The position numbers were made by a program, and so were the translations under genes. Of a stretch of 64,000 bases of DNA, positions 17,721 through 25,827 are shown piece after piece. The DNA lies in NCBI RefSeq assembly GCF_029714285.1, contig NZ_CP121663.1, positions 1,302,001-1,366,000 of the forward strand, given 5' to 3'. This DNA comes from Rhizobium sp. CB3090 (lineage in GTDB: Bacteria > Pseudomonadota > Alphaproteobacteria > Rhizobiales > Rhizobiaceae). The notes under the pieces are model-generated. The model saw only the letters and a program-made list of their open reading frames with translations. It was not told the origin of the DNA and searched no databases. Numbering within the stretch: position 1 is the first letter of the stretch; each line of letters starts with the position of its first letter.

Positions 17721-18617
17721 TCAGTCAGAGGCGACCTCAATCGAAGCGAGAAGGGTCGAGCGGGCGGTCTTCAGATGCAGGCCGCAGGCCCGGCGCGCCT
17801 GTTCCAGGTTACCGCTCTGTAGCGCCGCGACATAGGCAAGATGTTCCTTGACCGCAACGTGATTGCGCTCTCGCTCGTCCTTCTTGTTCCATTGATAATG
17901 ATAGTGGAAGATCACCGACATCACGCCTTGGATGTTTGCAAAGAACCGGTTTGGGACGACGCCGTTGATCAGCCTGTGAAAACGGTGATCGAGATCGGAA
18001 AAATCGCGATAGCGCCGGTCGATGTCGGAGAGCATCTCTCGGTGCTCCTGTTCGAGCTGCGCAAGCGCTCGCCAGGCGGCATGATCGCGCGGCAGCGCCA
18101 CGAAGCGCTCCACTGCGCGAAATTCCATGAATTCACGCATGTCGAAGAGCTCGGCCACAAAATCCACGGTCAAGCCGAGGGCCCTCCAGCGTCCGTTGCT
18201 CTGCCGCTCCAGCAGGCCGAAATGACTGAATGTGTTGAGGCAGTCCCGGATCGCCGTGGTGGAGACACCGAATTGACGGGCGAGATCAAGCGCGTTGACG
18301 CTCTGGCCGGGGCTGCAATCAGGTCCCACCATCCAGCTCATGAACTTGCGCTCCACCATTTCCGCCAGCGATCCCAGATCGGCTCCCGCCAGATAGTCCT
18401 CAGTCTGCGGCAGGCGCAGGAGCACTTTTGAGCGACCATCGAGCGCGACGATACCGCTGTTCGCGAGCTCCGCCAGCACGGCGCGCAGCGTCGTCCGGCT
18501 GACACCGAGTTCGGCCGCAAGCACCGGCTCCGAAGCAAGCGCCGAACCCGGCGACGCCCGTGCGAGAACGTCGAGGCACTGATTGAAAGTCCGTTTGTAA
18601 AGCGTGTTCGTCTTCAT
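17721..18617 (-). CDS. GntR/FCD-family regulator with two winged helices
   Basis: 298 residues, longer than usual for the family (about 230-250). An N-terminal winged helix (SEPVLAAELGVSRTTLRAVL) is followed by a second one (NALDLARQFGVSTTAIRDCL) and then an FCD ligand domain with ELFDMREFMEFRAVERF and metal-type residues in SDLDHRFHRLING and HLAYVAAL. It stands divergently to the sugar-acid/ABC operon and is its likely regulator. The duplicated DNA-reading domain fits the doubled operator-like element between the genes. Ligand probably a sugar acid of that pathway, by inference. Confidence 0.85.
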   Translation of the reverse strand: MKTNTLYKRTFNQCLDVLARASPGSALASEPVLAAELGVSRTTLRAVLAELANSGIVALDGRSKVLLRLPQTEDYLAGADLGSLAEMVERKFMSWMVGPDCSPGQSVNALDLARQFGVSTTAIRDCLNTFSHFGLLERQSNGRWRALGLTVDFVAELFDMREFMEFRAVERFVALPRDHAAWRALAQLEQEHREMLSDIDRRYRDFSDLDHRFHRLINGVVPNRFFANIQGVMSVIFHYHYQWNKKDERERNHVAVKEHLAYVAALQSGNLEQARRACGLHLKTARSTLLASIEVASD

Positions 18618-18650
18618 GCCGCCCCTTCGGCTGCGTTGTTTTTTTTGTGA

Positions 18651-18710
18651 TTTTTTTATAAAAAAACAGATTGCCCGTCAGAATAATGTCTTTTATACAA
18701 AAAAAACAGA
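18651..18710. promoter_or_regulatory. Two direct operator-like repeats, 40 bp apart
   Basis: TTTTATAAAAAAACAGA-like (ending 18670) recurs as TTTTATACAAAAAAAACAGA (ending 18710). The two units lie exactly 40 bases apart, on the same face of the helix, in the divergent intergenic region between the GntR gene and the dehydrogenase operon. They are probably the binding sites of that regulator. Confidence 0.5.
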
Positions 18711-18734
18711 CCTGCTGTATGGAAGGAGGAATTC

Positions 18735-18830
18735 ATGCAAGCAGATGGTGGATGCACGAGACATCCTTGCACCCTTTTAAATTCCTATCCTGAGCCCTGC
18801 ACCGGCCGCCTTCCGGTGCCGCGCCGATGA
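18735..18830 (+). CDS. 31-residue leader ORF coupled to the dehydrogenase gene
   Basis: GGAAGGAGGAATTC directly precedes an ATG at 18735. The frame of 31 codons (starting MQADGGCTRHPC, with several Cys and Pro) ends in TGA that overlaps the next start as ATGA at 18827. The downstream gene has no ribosome site of its own, so its translation should depend on this ORF. The peptide resembles nothing I know and may have only a regulatory role. Confidence 0.55.
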   Translation: MQADGGCTRHPCTLLNSYPEPCTGRLPVPRR

Positions 18831-19942
18831 CGGGGCTCATTCTCCAGTTTGGCACGAGCCGCTTCCTTCAGGCTCATGTGGATTTGTTCTTGCACGAAGC
18901 GCGGGAAGCTGGTCAGGACGTACCGTCAGTCGTCATCGTGCAGACCTCGGGGTCGGCAGAACGGGCCGGCCGCCTTGCGGCCTTTTCCGATCCGGCGGGC
19001 TTTCCTGTCATCATCCGCGGCCTTGAGAACGGCGCGACCGTCGAGCGGCGCCTGGCGGTGAAAAGTGTGTCACGCGGTCTTTCGACCGGCCGCGACTGGG
19101 CCGAGGTCGTGGACCTTTTCGCAGAAAAGGCGGATTTCGTCCTCTCCAACACCGGTGATGCCGGCTATGCGGTCACCCCTGGCGAGGCCTCCGCAGGCCT
19201 CGAGGCTGACGCGCCACTTGCATCCTTTCCCGGCAAGCTCGCCCAGCTTCTCTACGCGCGCTGGCAGCGCGGCGGACGGCCGCTGACGGTGCTGCCCTGC
19301 GAACTCGTTAACCGCAACGGGCCGGTGCTGAAGGCTATCGTGCGCGATCTGGCGGCAACGGCCAATGCGCCTGCGGATTTCATGTGCTTCCTCAACCGGG
19401 ACGTGCTCTTCGCCAACACGTTGGTCGACCGCATCGTCTCTGAGCCGCTGGAGCCTGCCGGCGCGGTGGCGGAACCTTATGCACTCTGGGCGATCGAGCG
19501 TTCGCCGGGTCTGCGCTTGCCTTGCGAGCATCCCTCCATCGTGCTGACGGACGATCTCGAACCTTATGAGCGGCTGAAGCTGCACATCCTCAATCTCGGC
19601 CACAGCGTACTTGCCGATATCTGGCAGTGCGAAGGACGACCAGCGGATGAGACCGTGCGCGCCATCCTTGCCGATCCCACCGTCGCTCCGCGCCTCGAGG
19701 CGATCTACCGCGACGAAGTCCTGCCCGGGTTCACTGCACGCGGTATGGAGGATGCCGCACGCGCCTATGTCGCCACCACCATGGACCGATTCCGCAATCC
19801 CTATCTTGACCACCGCATCGCCGACATCGCCGCCAACCATGCGCTGAAGGTCGAGCGGCGTATCGCCGCCTTCCTCGATTGGACCCACACACATGCCCCG
19901 GTCCTTTCCTCCATCGTTTCCCGGCAGAAGGGGACGGCATGA
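18827..19942 (+). CDS. Mannitol-dehydrogenase-family oxidoreductase, tagaturonate-reductase-like
   Basis: 371 residues. The N-terminal Rossmann start ILQFGTSRFLQAHVDLFLHE and the substrate-domain motif KLHILNLGHS (Lys-x4-Asn-x3-His, catalytic) are those of the polyol/hexuronate dehydrogenase family, closest in length and start to UxaB-type tagaturonate reductases. It would convert D-tagaturonate and D-altronate with NAD(H), or a related pair. It is first in an operon with an ABC importer and a zinc dehydrogenase; starts and stops overlap. Confidence 0.82.
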   Translation: MTGLILQFGTSRFLQAHVDLFLHEAREAGQDVPSVVIVQTSGSAERAGRLAAFSDPAGFPVIIRGLENGATVERRLAVKSVSRGLSTGRDWAEVVDLFAEKADFVLSNTGDAGYAVTPGEASAGLEADAPLASFPGKLAQLLYARWQRGGRPLTVLPCELVNRNGPVLKAIVRDLAATANAPADFMCFLNRDVLFANTLVDRIVSEPLEPAGAVAEPYALWAIERSPGLRLPCEHPSIVLTDDLEPYERLKLHILNLGHSVLADIWQCEGRPADETVRAILADPTVAPRLEAIYRDEVLPGFTARGMEDAARAYVATTMDRFRNPYLDHRIADIAANHALKVERRIAAFLDWTHTHAPVLSSIVSRQKGTA

Positions 19943-20622
19943 GCTATACGTTCGACTTTTCGGCCCTCCTGCCCTATTGGCCGGCCTTCCTGCAGGGCGT
20001 CTGGCTGACGCTAAAACTTTCGGCGCTCGCTACAGTCTTCGGTTTCGTGGTCGGTACGCTCTGCGCCATCGCACGGGCAGACGGCCCTTCCTGGCTGAAA
20101 ATTGTAGTGGCGATCTATGTCGAGACGATCCGCAACACACCGCTGCTGGTGCAGATCTTCCTCGTCTATTTCGGCTTCGCCTCGGTGGGCCTCAAGGTGA
20201 CGGCGAATACGGCAGCCGTCGCGGCCCTTGTGGTCAACGTCGGCGCCTATACCTGCGAGATCGTGCGGGCTGGCCTCGAATCCATCCATAAGTCACAATT
20301 GGAAGCCGCCGAATGTCTGGGCCTGACACGCACGCAAACCTATTGGCATGTCATCATTCGCCCAGCAATTGAGCGGGTCTATCCAGCACTGACCAGCCAG
20401 TACGTGCTCCTGATGCTCGCCTCATCGATCACCTCGCAGATTTCCGCCGAGGAACTGACAGCGGTGGCAAATCGCATCCAGTCGGATACGTTCCGCTCCT
20501 TCGAGACCTATATCGTCACTGGGGTTCTCTATATCGTCTTGTCCTTCGTGGTGCGAATGGCGTTCGTCCTGTTCGGCCTCGTCATCTTCCCTCGCCGGCG
20601 CAAGCTCGGCACGGCCGTTTGA
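19939..20622 (+). CDS. Polar-amino-acid-type ABC transporter permease 1
   Basis: 227 residues, HisM/GlnP type. Membrane segments start at residue 10, and the EAA loop is seen as SQLEAAECLGLTRTQTYWHVI. The conserved RNTPLLVQIFLVYFG follows the second segment. The ATG at 19939 overlaps the preceding stop; the longer open frame lies inside that gene. It pairs with the next gene to form the heteromeric channel. Confidence 0.92.
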   Translation: MSYTFDFSALLPYWPAFLQGVWLTLKLSALATVFGFVVGTLCAIARADGPSWLKIVVAIYVETIRNTPLLVQIFLVYFGFASVGLKVTANTAAVAALVVNVGAYTCEIVRAGLESIHKSQLEAAECLGLTRTQTYWHVIIRPAIERVYPALTSQYVLLMLASSITSQISAEELTAVANRIQSDTFRSFETYIVTGVLYIVLSFVVRMAFVLFGLVIFPRRRKLGTAV

Positions 20623-20635
20623 GGAGAAGCAGGAC

Positions 20636-21286
20636 ATGTCGCTCACGCCCATCCATATCCAATTCATAGCCGTCGGTGCGCTCTGGACCATCGGCCTTTC
20701 GGCTATCGCCTTCATCGGGGGCTCCATCATTGGCTTCGCACTGGCGCTTGCCCGGATCTCGCCAAGCCTGCTCGTGCGGCGGCTTGCCAGCGGCTATATC
20801 CAGCTCCTGCAGGGCACGCCGCTGCTCGTCACGCTCTTCCTGTTTTATTTCGGCCTTGCCGTCGTCGGCTTCGATAGCCTGCCGGCTATCGTCGCGGCCG
20901 GTCTCGGCCTCGTCGTCTACTCCTCCGCCTTCCTCGCGGAAATCTGGCGCGGCTGCCTGCAATCCGTGCCGAAGACCCAGTGGGAGGCGGCCGAATGCCT
21001 GGCCCTCACGCGCTGGCAGCGCATGACGCGGGTGATCCTGCCACAGGCCATGCGCATTGCCACGGCGCCGACAGTCGGGTTCCTGGTGCAGATCGTCAAG
21101 AATACCTCGCTCGCCTCGGTCGTCGGCTTCGTCGAACTCGCGCAAGCCGGCAAGCTCGTCAACAACACGATCTTCGAGCCCTTCACGGTGTTCATTATCG
21201 TCGCCGCCTTCTACTTCGTTATCTGCTACCCCCTCTCGGCCTGGAGCCGCCGCCTGGAAAGGAAACTCAATGTCGGCCGTCGTTAG
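20636..21286 (+). CDS. Polar-amino-acid-type ABC transporter permease 2
   Basis: 216 residues of the same family: LQGTPLLVTLFLFYFGLAVV and the EAA loop KTQWEAAECLALTRWQRM. GAGGAG lies upstream of the ATG. Its 3' end overlaps the ATPase gene by 17 bases. Confidence 0.92.
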   Translation: MSLTPIHIQFIAVGALWTIGLSAIAFIGGSIIGFALALARISPSLLVRRLASGYIQLLQGTPLLVTLFLFYFGLAVVGFDSLPAIVAAGLGLVVYSSAFLAEIWRGCLQSVPKTQWEAAECLALTRWQRMTRVILPQAMRIATAPTVGFLVQIVKNTSLASVVGFVELAQAGKLVNNTIFEPFTVFIIVAAFYFVICYPLSAWSRRLERKLNVGRR

Positions 21287-21998
21287 TGTCAGCAACGTGC
21301 ACAAGAGCTTTGGGGCCCTGCCGGTTCTGAAGGGGGTAAGCTTCGAAGTCGGCGCCGGCGAGGTGGTCGCAGTGATCGGCGCGTCGGGCTCCGGCAAGTC
21401 AACGGCGCTGCGCTGCATCAACGCGCTCGAAACCATCGAAAGCGGCGAGATCACCGTCTGCGACCACAAGATTCACGACGCGGCGCTCGACCGACGAGCG
21501 TTGCGGCGAGACGTCGGCATCGTCTTCCAGAGCTACAACCTCTTCCCCCACCTTACGGTGGCACAGAACATCATGCTCGCGCCGACCTGCGTGAAAAAAA
21601 TGGGCAAGGCCGAGGCCCGAACTCTCGCCGAGCAGGTGCTGGCGAAGGTCGGTCTCGGGGAGAAGGCGGACAATTACCCCGAGCAGCTTTCCGGCGGCCA
21701 GCAGCAACGTGTCGCCATCGCCCGCTCGCTCGCCATGCAGCCGAAGCTGATGCTGTTCGACGAGGTAACCTCGGCGCTCGACCCGCAACTCACCGGCGAG
21801 GTGCTGCGCGTCATGGAGGACCTCGCCCGCGGCGGCATGAGCATGATCCTCGTCACCCACGAAATGGCCTTCGCCCGCAAGGTGGCGAGCAAGGTGATCT
21901 TCATGCATCAGGGCAAGGTCTGGGAGACCGGCCCGGGGTCGATGCTCGGCAATCCGCAAACGAAGGAACTCTCCGAGTTCCTCAGCAACGACCTCTAA
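21270..21998 (+). CDS. ABC transporter ATP-binding protein, GlnQ/HisP type
   Basis: 242 residues. Walker A GASGSGKSTALR, Q-loop QSYNLFPHLT, signature LSGGQQQRVAIARSLA, Walker B LMLFDEVTSALD and the switch His in VTHEMAFARK are all present. The ATG at 21270 has GGAAAGGAAA upstream. It energises the two permeases encoded before it. Confidence 0.95.
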   Translation: MSAVVSVSNVHKSFGALPVLKGVSFEVGAGEVVAVIGASGSGKSTALRCINALETIESGEITVCDHKIHDAALDRRALRRDVGIVFQSYNLFPHLTVAQNIMLAPTCVKKMGKAEARTLAEQVLAKVGLGEKADNYPEQLSGGQQQRVAIARSLAMQPKLMLFDEVTSALDPQLTGEVLRVMEDLARGGMSMILVTHEMAFARKVASKVIFMHQGKVWETGPGSMLGNPQTKELSEFLSNDL

Positions 21999-22031
21999 TC
22001 CATAGAAAGATCTCAAGGAGGAGATTAAGTA

Positions 22032-22823
22032 ATGAAACGCAGAACCCTGATGACCAGCGCTTTGGTGCTCGCCCTTTTTGGTGCGGCCCCGGCGGTAGCC
22101 ATGGCCGACACGCTGAGCGACATCAAAACACGCGGCACACTGCGCGCAGCCATCGACCTCGGCTCGCCGCCCTTCGGCATGCAGGACGCCAACATGCAGC
22201 CGACGGGCTCGGAGGTGGAAAGCGCCAAGCTGCTCGCTGATCATCTTGGCGTGAAGCTCCAAATCGTCGAGGTGACGAGCCCGAACCGTATTCCCTTCCT
22301 GCTCACCAACAAGGCGGACGTGGTCATTGCCTCGCTTTCCATCAGTGACGAGCGCAAGAAGGTGATCGACTTCGCCGACCCGCATGGCGTCATCCAGATC
22401 ATCGCTGCAGCGCCAAAATCTATCGCAATCAAGGGATTGGAGGACCTCAAGGGCAAGGATGTCGCCACGACCCGCGGCACCACGAACGACAAGGAGGCAA
22501 CGACCCAGGCGAAGGGAGCCAACATCGTACGCTATGACGACGACGCAACGCTCGTCACCGCGCTCGTATCCGACCAGAACAACATCATGATCTCCGCACC
22601 GCAGATCATGAACGCCGTCAATGAACGGCGAACAAACGACCCGTTGGAGGTCAAGTTCGTGCTCAAGGTGAACCCCTATGCCGTCGGTCTGCGTAAGGGC
22701 GACGACGCGCTGAAGGCAGCGGTCAACGACTGGGTCAAAACAGATCTCGCCAACGGCAAACTGAACGCGATCTATAAGAAGTACAACAACGTCGACCTCC
22801 CGGCGGAAATGCCGAAGCCATAA
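22032..22823 (+). CDS. Periplasmic substrate-binding protein of the importer
   Basis: 263 residues with a Sec signal peptide (cleavage after AVAMA, about residue 25). TRGTLRAAIDLGSPPFGMQD and ADVVIASLSISDERKKVIDFAD are typical of family 3 (PBPb) binding proteins. AAGGAGGAGA precedes the start. The ligand is unknown; since the flanking enzymes act on sugar acids, the importer may carry an acidic sugar derivative rather than an amino acid (inference). Confidence 0.9.
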   Translation: MKRRTLMTSALVLALFGAAPAVAMADTLSDIKTRGTLRAAIDLGSPPFGMQDANMQPTGSEVESAKLLADHLGVKLQIVEVTSPNRIPFLLTNKADVVIASLSISDERKKVIDFADPHGVIQIIAAAPKSIAIKGLEDLKGKDVATTRGTTNDKEATTQAKGANIVRYDDDATLVTALVSDQNNIMISAPQIMNAVNERRTNDPLEVKFVLKVNPYAVGLRKGDDALKAAVNDWVKTDLANGKLNAIYKKYNNVDLPAEMPKP

Positions 22824-22977
22824 GCGAATAAAGCGGGCGGCCGGCTTTCGGTCGCCCCGATACGTCCCGCTCATGCGGTCTGTTTCTCGATGAAATGGAA
22901 AGCGAGGGGATTTTTACGACAAGTCGGCGGCCGTCTGATGACGCTGCCCTCCCCTTCAGAAAATCAGGAAGATCCCC

Positions 22978-23988
22978 ATGAAAGCGCTTCTCTGCGAGGA
23001 ACCCGGCCGTCTCACGCTTGTCTCCCGACCTGCCCCGCAGCGCAGCGAGGGCGAGGTTCTCGTCCGCATCCGCCATGTCGGCATCTGCGGCACGGATTTT
23101 CACATCTTCGCCGGCAAGCATCCATTCCTGGACTATCCGCGCATCATGGGCCACGAACTTTCCGGCACGGTAGCGGAAGCACCGGAAGGTAGCCGCCTCA
23201 AGATGGGCGAGCCCGTCTATATCGTGCCCTACCTCTCCTGCCATGCCTGCCACGCCTGCCGGAAGGGACTGACGAACGCCTGCCAGTCGATCCGCGTGCT
23301 GGGCGTGCATTGTGACGGCGGCATGGCCGAGTATGTCTCGGTGCCCGAGGCCAACATAGTGCCGACGGGCGGTATCGCGCTCGACGATGCGGCGATGATC
23401 GAATTCCTGGCGATCGGCGCGCACGGCGTCAAGCGCGGCGCGATCGCCGCCGCCGACCGCGTGCTCGTTACCGGCTCCGGGCCGATCGGTATGTCAGCCA
23501 TTATCTTCGCCAAGGCACGCGGGGCGAACGTGACCGTCATGGACACACGGGCCGATCGCCTCACCTTCGCCACCGATCGGCTGGGCGCCGACGCCGCGAT
23601 GCTTGCTGACGCATCCGCCGAGGCGGAGGCAAACCGCCTGACCGGCGGCGACGGCTTTGACGTGGTGATCGACGCGACCGGCAATGCTGGACCTATCGAA
23701 CGCGGCTTCAGGTTCCTTGCCCACGGTGCGCGCTATGTGCTGCTCTCCGTCGTACGGCAGGACATCACCTTCTCCGATCCGGAATTTCACAAACGGGAAG
23801 CGACGCTTCTCGCTAGTCGCAATGCCCAACCGGACGATTTTGCCGAGGTGGTGCGCCAGATCGAGGCGGGTCGCGTGCCGACCCGCGCGCTCAACACGCA
23901 TCGCGGTCGCCTGGAAGACGGCGCAGGGCTGCTTGTAGAATGGGCTCGTCCCGAAGCAGGTGTGATCAAAGCGATCTTGGATGTCTGA
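22978..23988 (+). CDS. Zinc alcohol dehydrogenase, L-galactonate 5-dehydrogenase-like
   Basis: 336 residues, MDR family. Catalytic zinc ligands in GICGTDFHIF and GHELSG; structural zinc cysteines in YLSCHACHACRKGLTNAC; NAD site VLVTGSGPIGMSA. The C-terminal stretch SDPEFHKREATLLASRNA is as I remember it from E. coli LgoD/YjjN, which oxidises L-galactonate to D-tagaturonate. With the tagaturonate-reductase-like gene at 18827 this gives two successive steps. A hairpin without T-run (about 22835-22857) separates it from the binding-protein gene. Confidence 0.85.
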   Translation: MKALLCEEPGRLTLVSRPAPQRSEGEVLVRIRHVGICGTDFHIFAGKHPFLDYPRIMGHELSGTVAEAPEGSRLKMGEPVYIVPYLSCHACHACRKGLTNACQSIRVLGVHCDGGMAEYVSVPEANIVPTGGIALDDAAMIEFLAIGAHGVKRGAIAAADRVLVTGSGPIGMSAIIFAKARGANVTVMDTRADRLTFATDRLGADAAMLADASAEAEANRLTGGDGFDVVIDATGNAGPIERGFRFLAHGARYVLLSVVRQDITFSDPEFHKREATLLASRNAQPDDFAEVVRQIEAGRVPTRALNTHRGRLEDGAGLLVEWARPEAGVIKAILDV

Positions 23989-24194
23989 GGCCACGCAGGA
24001 TAAACTCACCTTAAATCAAATGCGCAACTGCAATGTCAGACGGCCAGCCGACACATCGGAGATTTGAAATATTGCTACAATATCAGCTATTTCGCTGATG
24101 TTCGGAATATCTATTGCTGCTGACCGTCTCAAAGATCGAGATCGGAATTTGCTTTTTCGACGACGCCCACGTGGGCAATATGGCGATGTGCAAT

Positions 24195-24302
24195 CTCTAT
24201 GTGTGATTTTTCTGAGCCATGCGGAGAATCGGATCCTTGGGGCATTCTGGGCTGCAGTCATGTGCGGAAGCAGGTGGAACTGCCGGAAGACCATGCGGAT
24301 GT
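24195..24302 (-). pseudogene. ABC ATPase fragment beside the IS3 element
   Basis: The minus strand reads IRMVFRQFHLLPHMTAAQN, the Q-loop region of GlnQ-type ATPases, and then degrades (APRIRFSAWLRK). It is cut exactly at the left end of the IS. The other half was not found on the right side. The part 23989-24194 holds no recognisable gene. Confidence 0.6.
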
Positions 24303-24383
24303 TGACGTGCCCCCAATAAATTAGACCATTTGGAACTGGAATTTTCCACTTATGATCCCTGAAGGGAAGAAGAGGAGAATTCG

Positions 24384-24650
24384 ATGAAGGCCTCGAAGTT
24401 TTCGGAAGCGCAGATTGCGTTCGTTTTGAAGCAGGCAGAGGACGGAACGCCAATCGGCGAAGTCTGCCGCAAGGCAGGGATTTCGGACGCGACGTTTTAC
24501 AACTGGCGCAAAAGATACGCCGGCCTGATGCCCTCGGAGATGAAGCGTCTGCGGCAGCTCGAGGAAGAGAATGCGAAGTTGAAGCGGATCGTAGCGGACC
24601 TGTCGCTAGACAAGGCCATGCTTCAGGACGTGCTGTCAAAAAAGCTCTGA
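24384..24650 (+). CDS. IS3 transposase OrfA
   Basis: 88 residues; helix-turn-helix KASKFSEAQIAFVLKQAEDG with NWRKRYAG, then a leucine-zipper-like coil (MKRLRQLEEENAKLKRIVAD). GAGGAG precedes the ATG. Its 3' end carries the A6G slippery run 24638-24644 used to shift into OrfB. Confidence 0.93.
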   Translation: MKASKFSEAQIAFVLKQAEDGTPIGEVCRKAGISDATFYNWRKRYAGLMPSEMKRLRQLEEENAKLKRIVADLSLDKAMLQDVLSKKL

Positions 24651-25483
24651 GGCCTGCCCGCAAGCGCAAGCTTGTCGACACGGTCAAGGCGGACTGGAAG
24701 GTCTCGGTCCGGCGCGCATGCGCGGTTCTGAAGATCGACCGGTCGCTCTATGTCTACAAGTCCAGGCGCGGCGAGCAGGCCGAACTGAAGCTAAAGATCC
24801 AGGACATCTGCCAGACACGTGTGCGCTACGGCTACCGCCGTGTCCATGTCCTTCTCAAGCGTGACGGATGGCCCGTCAATCCGAAGCGAATCTATCGCCT
24901 TTACAAGGAGATGGACCTGCAATTGCGCAACAAAGTCCCCAAGCGGCGGGTGAAGGCGAAGCTATGGGCCGATCGCACGGAGCCGACCCATTCCAATCAT
25001 GTTTGGGCAATGGACTTCGTTCATGACCAGTTGGCCACGGGCCGCAAGATCAGGGTTCTGACGGTTGTCGATACCTTCTCGCGCTTCTCGCCGACGGTCG
25101 ATGCCCGCTTCAGCTACAAAGGCGAAGACGTGGTCCAGACGCTTGAACGGGTATGCCGGCAGGTCGGGTATCCAGCATCGATCCGTGTCGATAATGGCAG
25201 CGAATTCATCTCGCGCGACCTCGACCTGTGGGCCTACCATAAGGGCGTGGTGCTCGACTTCTCCCGGCCTGGCAAGCCGACCGACAACAGCTACATCGAG
25301 AGTTTCAATGGTAAGTTCCGCGCCGAGTGCCTGAACGGCCACTGGTTCATGAGCCTTGACGACGCACGGGCAAAGATGGAGGATTGGCGTAGAGATTATA
25401 ACGAGTTCCGGCCACATAGCGCGATCGGCAATAAGGTGCCGATTTCGCTCATGAACGGCTCATCGGCATCCCCGCCGACCTGA
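24638..25483 (+). CDS. IS3 transposase OrfB, made by -1 frameshift
   Basis: The DDE integrase-type catalytic part. Asp in HVWAMDFVHD, Asp in IRVDNGSEF and Glu in YIESFNGKFRAECLN form the triad, and a HTH_21-like region (CQTRVRYGYRRVHVLL) precedes it. No own start: the frame is -1 relative to OrfA, entered at AAAAAAG. Intact, so the element may be active. Confidence 0.92.
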   Translation, partial: KKALRPARKRKLVDTVKADWKVSVRRACAVLKIDRSLYVYKSRRGEQAELKLKIQDICQTRVRYGYRRVHVLLKRDGWPVNPKRIYRLYKEMDLQLRNKVPKRRVKAKLWADRTEPTHSNHVWAMDFVHDQLATGRKIRVLTVVDTFSRFSPTVDARFSYKGEDVVQTLERVCRQVGYPASIRVDNGSEFISRDLDLWAYHKGVVLDFSRPGKPTDNSYIESFNGKFRAECLNGHWFMSLDDARAKMEDWRRDYNEFRPHSAIGNKVPISLMNGSSASPPT

Positions 25484-25538
25484 GCCTCAACCCCGGAAAA
25501 TTCCAGCTCTCGCTGGCCCAACTTCGGGGAGCACTTCA

Positions 25539-25827
25539 AAAACCGCCGGGGCTCTAATCGCCGTTGGATGAAAGTTCAGTGGCATGTATGGACGCGTGGC
25601 AAGGGGCAAGTTGGTGTTTCTGACGGATTGGTCGGGTGCAGGCATGTATTCGGCCTTTGAATGCGGCGTGTTCATGCCGCTGGCCCTGATGTAGTCCGCG
25701 GATCGGATCCCAGACAGGTCAACGCGCTTTCAAGCGGCACCCACTGATCGGGTTTGTCCGATCCCGGCTCGACCGTTCGCCATCACGCCATCAGCACCTC
25801 ACCAGTTTCTGCATCCTCTGTGAGCAT
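25539..25827. other. Spacer between two insertion sequences
   Basis: A minus-strand frame (25487-25675) starting MNTPHSKAEYMPAPDQ looks protein-like, but it runs into the IS end and I cannot place it. Probably the cut end of a lost gene. Confidence 0.35.

Larger units (their letters stand above)
24303..25538 (+). mobile_element. IS3-family insertion sequence (IS407-like), complete
   Basis: Terminal inverted repeats: TGACGTGCCCCC at 24303 and its imperfect partner ending GAGCACTTCA at 25538; inside both ends AACTGGAATTTTCC / GGAAAATTCCAGCT match. Two overlapping transposase frames fill the element. I see no target duplication in the flanking bases, which suggests recombination after insertion. 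A decayed relative starts at 48544. Confidence 0.88.

Noticed and set aside
21399..22874. 491-codon minus-strand ORF opposite the ABC ATPase and binding-protein genes
   Set aside because: Both plus-strand genes are unmistakable; the minus frame is their shadow.
24303..25538. Target-site duplication at the IS3 ends
   Set aside because: The bases before 24303 (GATG) and after 25538 (AAAA) do not match.
25487..25675. Minus ORF starting MNTPHSKAEYMPAP as a gene
   Set aside because: Protein-like in appearance but it runs into the IS end, has no ribosome site that I can see and no family that I recognise.
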